Below are positions 57,971-64,000 of a stretch of DNA of 64,000 nt, piece after piece. How positions within the stretch are numbered: the first letter of the stretch is position 1; every line of letters starts with the position of its first letter. The notes beneath the pieces were generated by a model that had not been told where the DNA came from, ran no database searches, and was given only the letters and a program-made list of their open reading frames with translations. Both the position numbers and the translations under genes were made by a program. The stretch spans positions 53,635,293 through 53,699,292 of the forward strand of contig OZ024927.1 of the NCBI GenBank assembly GCA_964017235.1. Direction: 5' to 3'. Source of the DNA: Sabellastarte sp. h YS-2021. Its lineage: Eukaryota > Annelida > Polychaeta > Sabellida > Sabellidae.

Positions 57971-58800
57971 TCATTGTATCCAACCTGTAGGAAATCATGG
58001 GCTGGGAATCTGTTAATATGGTCCGATTTGACCTTGGAACCCTCCTTCAAGGTCAAATGAGGATAGCCAAACATAAAAGTGCTTATAACTCACTTATTAT
58101 TGGTCCTAGAGGTTTGGAATGAAAACCAACCTATAGAAAATCATGAGCTGGGAATTTTTTGGTGTGGTCGGATTTCACCTTGGACCCCTCCTTCAAGGTC
58201 AAATGAGGATAGCCAAACTTAAAAGTGCTTATAACTCGCTTATTATTGGTCCTAGAGGTTTGGAATGGAAAACCAACCTATAGAAAATCATGGGCTGGAA
58301 ATCTTTTGGTGTGGTCGGATTTCACCTTAGACCCCTCCTTCCAAGTCAAACGAAGATAGCCAAACTTAAAGTGCTTATAACTCGCGTATTATTGGTCTTG
58401 GAGGTTTGGGATGGTAAACCAACATATAGGAAATCATGGGCTGGGATTCTTTTGGTGTGGTCAGATTTGACCTGGGACCCCTCCTTCAAGGTCAATTGAG
58501 GATAGCCAAACTTACAATTGCTTAGAACTCGCTTATTATTGGTCCTACAGGTTTGGGATGGTAAACAAGCTACAGGAAATCATGGGCTGGGAATTTTTTG
58601 TGTGGTCGGATTTGACCTTGGACCCCTCCGTCAAGGTCAAACAAGGATAGCCAAACTTAAAAAGTGCCTATGACTCACTTATTATTGGTCCGAGAGGTTT
58701 GGGATGGTAAACCATCCTAAATTCTTTGGCTGGGAATCTTTTGGTATGGTCAGATTTGACCTTTGGACCCCTTCTTCATGGTCGAACGAGGATATTGCAT
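57970..58800 (-). repeat. 148-bp repeats of copy C, about six
   Basis: GAAATCATGGGCTGGGAATC, TTTGACCTTGGACCCCTCC and CAAGGTCAAA repeat at roughly 147-bp spacing. Complementary to the arrays at 6.64 and 13.69 kb. Confidence 0.92.
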
Positions 58801-59071
58801 TTATAGTATTTCTTTAAATATTTTTAACCTACTTTTTACACTTAAACAATTACCTTGTTACTTTATTTCATAATACCATTTGCATTTTCTCTTGTCCTTT
58901 TCTTCTGTCAGCTTCGGAATATCTTTCGAACATGCTGTTCAGTTACCATTTACTGTATTTCTGTACAGCCCTTTCCCTGATAATTATGCTTTCCTCTCAT
59001 TATCACCATCACAAATCAAAAACATTCAGTCAGCTGACACAGTGCCCGTTCACGGGCACTCTCCTCTTGTT
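58800..59071 (-). repeat. Left-end module of copy C
   Basis: Complement of 6.37-6.64 and 13.40-13.69 kb: ACCTTGTTACTTTATTTCAT, GAACATGCTGTTCAGTTACC, then TCAGTCAGCTGACACAGTGC and the terminal hairpin. The open frame in it is shared by all copies but has no recognisable product. Confidence 0.85.
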
Positions 59072-59102
59072 GTCATAACTGTCATTAAGAGTGCTTTTTA
59101 TG

Positions 59103-59165
59103 TTGGCTGACTTGTCAACCAGCTGACATTATGGCATCACACTGCGGTGTCCGTGTATGTGTTCC
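59103..59165 (-). mobile_element. Right end of a fourth HINE-like copy (D), interrupted
   Basis: GGCTGACTTGTCAACCAGCT and GACATTATGGCATCACACTG are a mutated version of the terminal hairpin and right module. The match breaks at about 59165 and resumes at about 62.98 kb. Confidence 0.7.
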
Positions 59166-59610
59166 TGGCCATTTCACAACCTTGGCCATTTTGAAATGGC
59201 CAAATTATTTATTTTGCCGTTTCAAAACCTTACTTGGTAGAGTAAGCTATGAACTTCAATTGTGCCTGTTGTTTTGATATACTGATCAGCTTGTAATTGG
59301 TCTATGGCCTGACAATAACATAAACTTAATGTAATTAACCTTTGCACCTAAAAACAATCAACATGAATGGAATGGCTGCCTCCCTGACCCTGTGTTAGTT
59401 ATTTCTTTGATGGTGATTTGTTAATCACTCTTTAAGAAATCACTTGATTGGATTTCCCCAGTTATTAATGAATCAGAGAAAAGTAACAAAGTATAACAAA
59501 GTACAAACTGGGTAGAATTAAGCCTTTTTAAGATATCGTCAATTGCATAGCTTTATAAAGCTGGACATCAAAATTGTGTTATAACGATCATAAAAAGTAT
59601 ACTAGTAATT

Positions 59611-59632
59611 AAGCGTCCCGCAAGGGACGCTT
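59611..59632. other. Hairpin AAGCGTCCC-GCAA-GGGACGCTT
   Basis: A perfect 9-bp stem with a GCAA loop in AT-rich DNA. It is of the same kind as the left-end hairpin of copies A-C but of different sequence, so it is a candidate element end. Confidence 0.75.
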
Positions 59633-59649
59633 GTTTGTGTATGGGAGAC

Positions 59650-59698
59650 CTTCAGGCTCCGCCGGCTCCAGCGGCTCCGGCGGCTCCGGCGGCTCCGC
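59650..59698 (+). repeat. 9-bp minisatellite GGCTCCGGC
   Basis: Five units (GGCTCCGCC, GGCTCCAGC and three close variants), a sharp GC island. Confidence 0.9.
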
Positions 59699-60044
59699 AT
59701 TTTGTTTTCCTTATAACTCTGTAACCGTTAGGCGGATTCTTTTCAAATTTGGCAGGTTTAAGCAGTAGCCTTGGGGAATTTTTTTGAATATGCTGCAGTG
59801 ACATTTCAACCAATCAGAGAGGTCACATGACCAAAAATGTCTTTTTTCGATGGGGAAGCTTGTCCGGATGATAACTTGAAAGGAATTTTATCAATTCACC
59901 TGAAACTTGGCAAATACATTCATTCTATTAAAATCTGGAAATCATTAGATTTTGGCATTGATTGGTTAAGAAATGGCCGAGTAATTAATGATTAATTAAT
60001 CATTGTGAATTTTCCAAATAAGGAAAACACAAAAATGCTTATAT

Positions 60045-61130
60045 CTCGAAAACCGTGCTAGATAGAGCGATTTCGACAAAATTTTTGAAGCAGAGGGTAT
60101 CTCTGGGGAGTAGTTATCCCAATTTTCAAAAAAATTTTGTCTCGCCAAAAATGGCGGCCATTTTGAATTTTCGAATTTTTTCGCAAAAATTGGAAAACAC
60201 AAAAATGCTTATATCTCGAAAACCGTGCTAGATAGAGCGATTTTGACGAAATTTTTGATCCACAGGGTATCTCTGCAGAGTAGTTATCCCTATTGTGAAA
60301 AAAATTTTTTCTCGCCAAAAATGGCGGCCATTTTGAATTTTCAAATTTTTCGCAAAAAATTGCAAAACAGAAAAATGCTTATATCTCGAAAATCCTGCTA
60401 GATAGAGCGATTTCGACGAAATTTTTGACCCGCAGGGTATCCCTGCAGAGTAGCCGTGCCAATTTTCAAAAAAAATTTTCTCGCCAAAAATAGCGGCCAT
60501 TTTGAATTTTCGAATTTTTTGCAAAATTGCAAAACATAAAAATGCTTATATCTCGAAAACCGTGCTAGATAGAGAGATTTCGACGAAATTTTTGGCCCAC
60601 AGGGTATCTCTGCAGAGTAGCATGCCAATTTTCAAAAAAATTTTATCTTGCCAAAAATGGCGGCCATTTTGAATTTTCGAATTTTTCGCAAAAATTGCAA
60701 AACACAAAAATGCTTATATCTCGAAAACCGTGCTAGATAGAGCGATTTCGACGAAATTTTTGACCCACAGGGTATCTCTGCAGAGTAGTTATCCCAATTT
60801 TGAAAAAATTTTTGTCTCGCAAAAAATGGCGGCCATTTTGAATTTTCGAATTTTTCGCAAAATTGCAAAACGTAAAAATGCTTATATCTCGAAAACCGTG
60901 CTAGATAGAGCGATTTCGACGAAATGTTTGACCCAAAGGGTATCTCTGCAGAGTAGTTATCCCAATTTTGAGAAGAATTTTGTCTCGCCAAAAATGGCGG
61001 CCATTTTGAATTTTCGAATTTTTCGAAAAAATTGCAAAACACAAAAATGCTAATATTTTGAAAACTGTGCTACATAGAGTGATTTCGACGAAATTTTTGA
61101 TCTTCAGGGTATCTCTGCAGAGCAGCTATC
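60045..61130 (-). repeat. 169-bp family array, seven diverged units, inverted
   Basis: GATAGAGCGATTTCGAC-type boxes at 60061, 60231, 60401, 60568, 60736, 60904 and 61073 (167-170 bp spacing). Contains AAAAATGGCGGCCATTTTGA and ACCCACAGGGTATCTCTGCA. Same family as module E but diverged, with GCTTATATCTCGAAAACC in place of the AGGAGATAGAAGC part. Confidence 0.92.
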
Positions 61131-62532
61131 CCAAAGAGCTTTCACTTGGTGAAGTTTCAGACCCATAGCTAATTGCTCACCTACTCAAAATGAGTAAATG
61201 CGAATTACCTCTAAAAGTATTGCAGATAGCCAATTTTTCTGAAATAACTCATTCACCTACTTTTGGGAGAGCTTTCACTTGGTGAAGTTTCCGACCCGTA
61301 GCTAATTACTCACCTACTCAAATGAGTAAATGCTAATTATCTCAAAAACTATTGCGGATACCCAATTTTTATCAAATAACTCATTCATGTACTTTTGGGA
61401 GAGCTTTCACATGGTGAAGTTTCAGACCTGTAGATAATTACTCACCTACTCAAAATGAGTACATGCGAATTATCTCTTAAAAGTATTGCAGATAGCCAAT
61501 TTTTCTCAAATAACTCATTCACCTACTTTTGGAAGAGCTTTCACATGGTGAAGTTTCAGACCCATAGCTAATTACTCACCTACTCAAAATGAGTAAATGC
61601 GAATTATCTCTAAAAGTATAGGAGATAGCCAATTTTTCTCAAATAACTCATTCACCTACTTTTGGGAGAGCTTTCACTCCGTGAAGTTTCAGACCCATAG
61701 CTAATTATTTACCTACTCAAAATGAGTAAATGCTAATTATCTGTAAAAGTATTGCGGATACCCAATTTTTATCAAATAACTCATTCATGTACTTTTGGGA
61801 GAGCTTTCACATGGTGAAGTTTCAGACCCATAGCTAATTACTCACCTACTCAAAATGAGTAAATGCGAATTATCTCTAAAAGTATTGCAGATAGCCAATT
61901 TTTCTCAAATAAATCATTCACCTACTTTTGGAAGAGCTTTTACTTGGTGAAGTTTCAGACCCATAGCTAATTACTCACCTACTCAAAATGAGTAAATGCG
62001 AATTATCTCTAAAAGTATTGCAGATAGCTAATATTTCTCAAATAACTCATTCACCTACTTTTGGGAGAGCTTTCACTCTGTGAAGTTTCAGACCCATAAC
62101 TATTTATTCACCTACTCAAAATGAGTAAATGCTAATTATCTGTAAAAGTATTGCGGATACCCAATTTTTCTCAAATAAGTCATTCATCTACTTGTGGGAG
62201 AGCTTTCACATGGTGAAGTTTCAGACCCATAGCTAATTACTCACCTACTCAAAATGAGTAAATGCGAATTATCTCTAAAAGTATTGTAGATAGCCAATTT
62301 TTCTCAAATAACTCATTCACCTACTTTTGGGAGAGCTTTCACTTGGTGAAGTTTCACACCCATAGCTAATTATTCACCTACTCAAAATGAGTAAATGCGA
62401 ATTATCTCTATAAGTATTGCAGATAGCCAATTTTTCTCAAATAACTCATTCACCTACTTTTGGGAGAGCTTTCACTCTGTGAAGTTTCAGACCCATAGCT
62501 ATTTATTCACCTACTCAAAATGAGTAAATGCT
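61131..62532 (-). repeat. 133-bp satellite array inside the 169-bp array
   Basis: About ten units of AGAGCTTTCACTTGGTGAAG, TTTCAGACCCATAGCTAATT and CACCTACTCAAAATGAGTAA, inverted relative to 23.8-26.0 kb. Both borders lie at the TCTGCAGAG(C/T)AGC box of the surrounding 169-bp units. Confidence 0.93.
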
Positions 62533-62670
62533 CTGCAGAGTAGCCATGCCAATTTTCATAATATTTTTGTCTCGCCAAATATAGCGGACATTTTTAATGT
62601 TTTAAAAATTTTTTGCAAAACACAAAAATGCTTATATCTTGAAAACCGTGCTAGATAGAGCAGACTGCAC
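62533..62670 (-). repeat. Resumed, partial 169-bp unit
   Basis: TCTGCAGAGTAGCCATGCCA through AACCGTGCTAGATAGAGCAG, after which the match ends. Confidence 0.8.
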
Positions 62671-62900
62671 TGACTTTGGTTGCCACAACAGTATAAGGCT
62701 AGAAACGAAGCATTTTCTTAATACTTTAGCACTCACCTTTATATCCTTTTCGGGACGCTTTGTTTTTGCTATGCAAAAACATTATCTTTTTTTTTGCGAG
62801 CGATGCTCTAGTTATACATTAGTGCCACTACAAATTTGTAACAATTGAATTATATATTTTAAAATAATTATTGAAAATACTGGTTGCTAACAGCCAGTGA
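62671..62900. other. Unassigned sequence right of the array
   Basis: Contains TTCGGGACGCTTTGTTTTTG, which recalls the GGGACGCTTGTTTGTG at the 59.61-kb hairpin. Otherwise unrecognised. Confidence 0.35.
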
Positions 62901-62972
62901 TGTAGTTTCAAAACGGCCAAGCATTTTCAAAACCTCTACCGTTTTGAAACGGCCAATGGTTTCAAAATGGTA

Positions 62973-64000
62973 AGTATCATATGCATCTGCGTCCCAGTGA
63001 ACAACTTCTCCAAAAGTACAAGGCCCAGAGTCATCCTTTTTGTGTCATCAGCATTTATGCTGCGTGGCATACAGGGATTGTTTTGTCATCCCATTTTGTG
63101 GCATCGACGTCGTCTGTTGTTGCTGGTGTCGTCGTCACACTTTGTATTCTGGACAGTATCACAAAAAAGGCTTGTCAGATTTAATTCAAATTTGGCATGT
63201 GGATGTAACTGCTCCTCAGGGTGTGCTGTATAGTTCGGTGACCTTAAACTCCCACTACTAAGGTACTTATCTTGAGTTTAAGTTTTTTCCTGACCATATC
63301 TGAAAAATGGCTTCATGTATTCAGTTCAAATTTGGCATGTGGTTGTAACTAGTTTTGAAGGTGTTTCCTACTTTAAGGTGACCTTAAACTCCTATGTATT
63401 AAAGAACTATGTTGAGATTACATTTTTTCTTTCTCCATGGAGTATACTGAAAATAAATTTCATTCAACTTTTGCATGTATATGTATCTGGCCATAGGTAA
63501 GTGCCATACAATAAGGTGACCTTAAACTCTCACTAATAACAGAATTATAATCACTTTAAGTTTGCAAATTTTTGAACATTGTTCCAAAAATTGTACAATT
63601 CGAGGCATGTTTAAGTTGTGGATGTAACAAACCTTGAACAGAACCTTCTGGAAATCATTACCTTAAACTTCTACGCAACTGCAAAGTAACTAAGGTTGGG
63701 ACAACATTTTTGGTGTTTGGAAGATATTTCATGTGGTAATTGACATCTTTTTTCATTGATATTGATAATGTACATATAGCTAGACCTAAAAGGGTCTCTT
63801 CTGTAAGGTTATAGTCAATTACTGGTATTTCAAACTTATGAGTTTAAGGTTGCAACAGTCTTGTGTCACTAGCAGCTATGATGGAGGACATACATGGTCT
63901 GTGTCGTCATCACACATGATTTCTAGAGAGTGTATCAAAAATAGCTTGATGGATTGAATCCAAAGTTATTATGTGGATGTAACTAGTTGTCAAGGTATTC
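62973..64000 (-). mobile_element. Continuation of copy D with its own tandem core, running off the window
   Basis: GTGAACAACTTCTCCAAAAG, TACAAGGCCCAGAGTCATCC and TTTTTGTGTCATCAG follow the order of the right module of A-C. A different repeat core comes next. The element is cut by the window end. Confidence 0.6.
63170..64000 (+). repeat. About 140-145-bp tandem repeats with AAGGTGACCTTAAACTCC
   Basis: GGCATGTGGATGTAACT-type boxes at about 63193, 63336, 63474, 63618 and 63972, each followed by a variant of AAGGTGACCTTAAACT. Diverged. The last unit is truncated by the window end. Confidence 0.75.

Larger units (their letters stand above)
54751..59071 (-). mobile_element. Satellite-bearing pearl/HINE-like element, copy C (in ALG8 intron)
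   Basis: Inverted relative of copies A and B. On the plus strand it begins with the hairpin ATGTCAGCTGACT-TGTC-AGTCAGCTGACAT (54751-54780). It continues with the right module, about 17 units of the 155-bp satellite and five to six 148-bp repeats. It ends with the left module TCAGTCAGCTGACACAGTGCC and the CGGGCACT hairpin, then CTCCTCTTGTT. Module E is absent, and the 155-bp and 148-bp arrays join directly at about 57.97 kb. The complete ends make this the cleanest copy. Confidence 0.75.
59166..62972. mobile_element. Unit with imperfect GGCCATTTTGAAA inverted ends inserted in copy D
   Basis: The left TGGCCATTTCACAACCTTGG and GGCCATTTTGAAATGGCC region resembles the complement of 62.90-62.97 kb (TTTGAAACGGCCAATGG). 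It separates two parts of copy D. Inside are a GC-rich hairpin, a 9-bp minisatellite, a 169-bp array and a 133-bp array. No coding sequence. The inverted ends are imperfect, so the boundary is tentative. Confidence 0.5.

Noticed and set aside
58880..59110. 76-codon open frame conserved in copies A, B and C
   Set aside because: It lies in the left module of the non-autonomous element. Copies differ by frameshifts, and no start context or domain was seen; sequence sharing follows from common descent of the element.

Overview
The window reads as nuclear DNA of a mollusc, most probably a bivalve. It is AT-rich and dominated by transposable elements. It carries two spliced exons of a eukaryotic N-glycosylation gene (ALG8), tRNA-derived SINEs with target-site duplications, tyrosine-recombinase (DIRS/Ngaro-type) retroelement remnants, hAT and Harbinger-like elements, and large satellite arrays inside mobile units like the pearl/HINE (Helentron-associated) elements described from bivalves. 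No bacterial, organellar or viral gene organisation was seen. The species cannot be named from the sequence alone.

Layout. 0.49-5.16 kb: decayed DIRS-like retroelement on the minus strand. 5.6-6.1 kb: AAGGTCA-rich tandem repeats. 6.37-11.07 kb: satellite-bearing element A (148-bp repeats, then a 155-bp array). 11.6 kb: MULE transposase scrap. 13.07 kb: SINE. 13.40-19.36 kb: element B, related to A but carrying an inserted module E (169-bp array). 19.59-20.29 kb: Harbinger-like MITE. 20.35-22.54 kb: broken hAT/ZBED gene on the minus strand. 22.7-27.84 kb: successive satellite families (about 160, 155, 133 and 321 bp). 27.9-32.3 kb: a second copy of module E. 32.8-35.5 kb: nested foldback elements and MITEs. 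36.6 kb: SINE. 37.1-40.4 kb: YR retroelement remnant on the plus strand with a SINE inside it. 40.97-44.48 kb: broken intronless gene joining a helix-hairpin-helix segment, a long coiled coil and a TatD-type nuclease domain, split at its fourth codon by a 1.5-kb transposon. 45.95-48.75 kb: hAT element with a nested MITE, then a foldback element. 50.3 kb: LINE 3' end. 54.02-54.71 kb: two ALG8 exons. 54.75-59.07 kb: element C, an inverted relative of A and B, starting 43 bp after an ALG8 splice donor. 59.1-64 kb: a fourth relative (D), split by a unit holding more 169-bp and 133-bp arrays.

The only convincing host gene is ALG8 (partial). The most distinctive content is the family of pearl/HINE-like units. 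They share the same two ends (a 5' hairpin plus TGTCAGCTGACTGA, and a 3' module ending in a TGTCAGCTGAC hairpin) while their satellite interiors are exchanged, nested and varied in copy number. Several of the satellite families share one core of about 55 bp. The 169-bp monomers repeat a YY1-like motif, and the 148-bp monomers repeat an everted TGACCTTG/CAAGGTCA pair. The HhH/coiled-coil/TatD cassette is the most unusual coding object.
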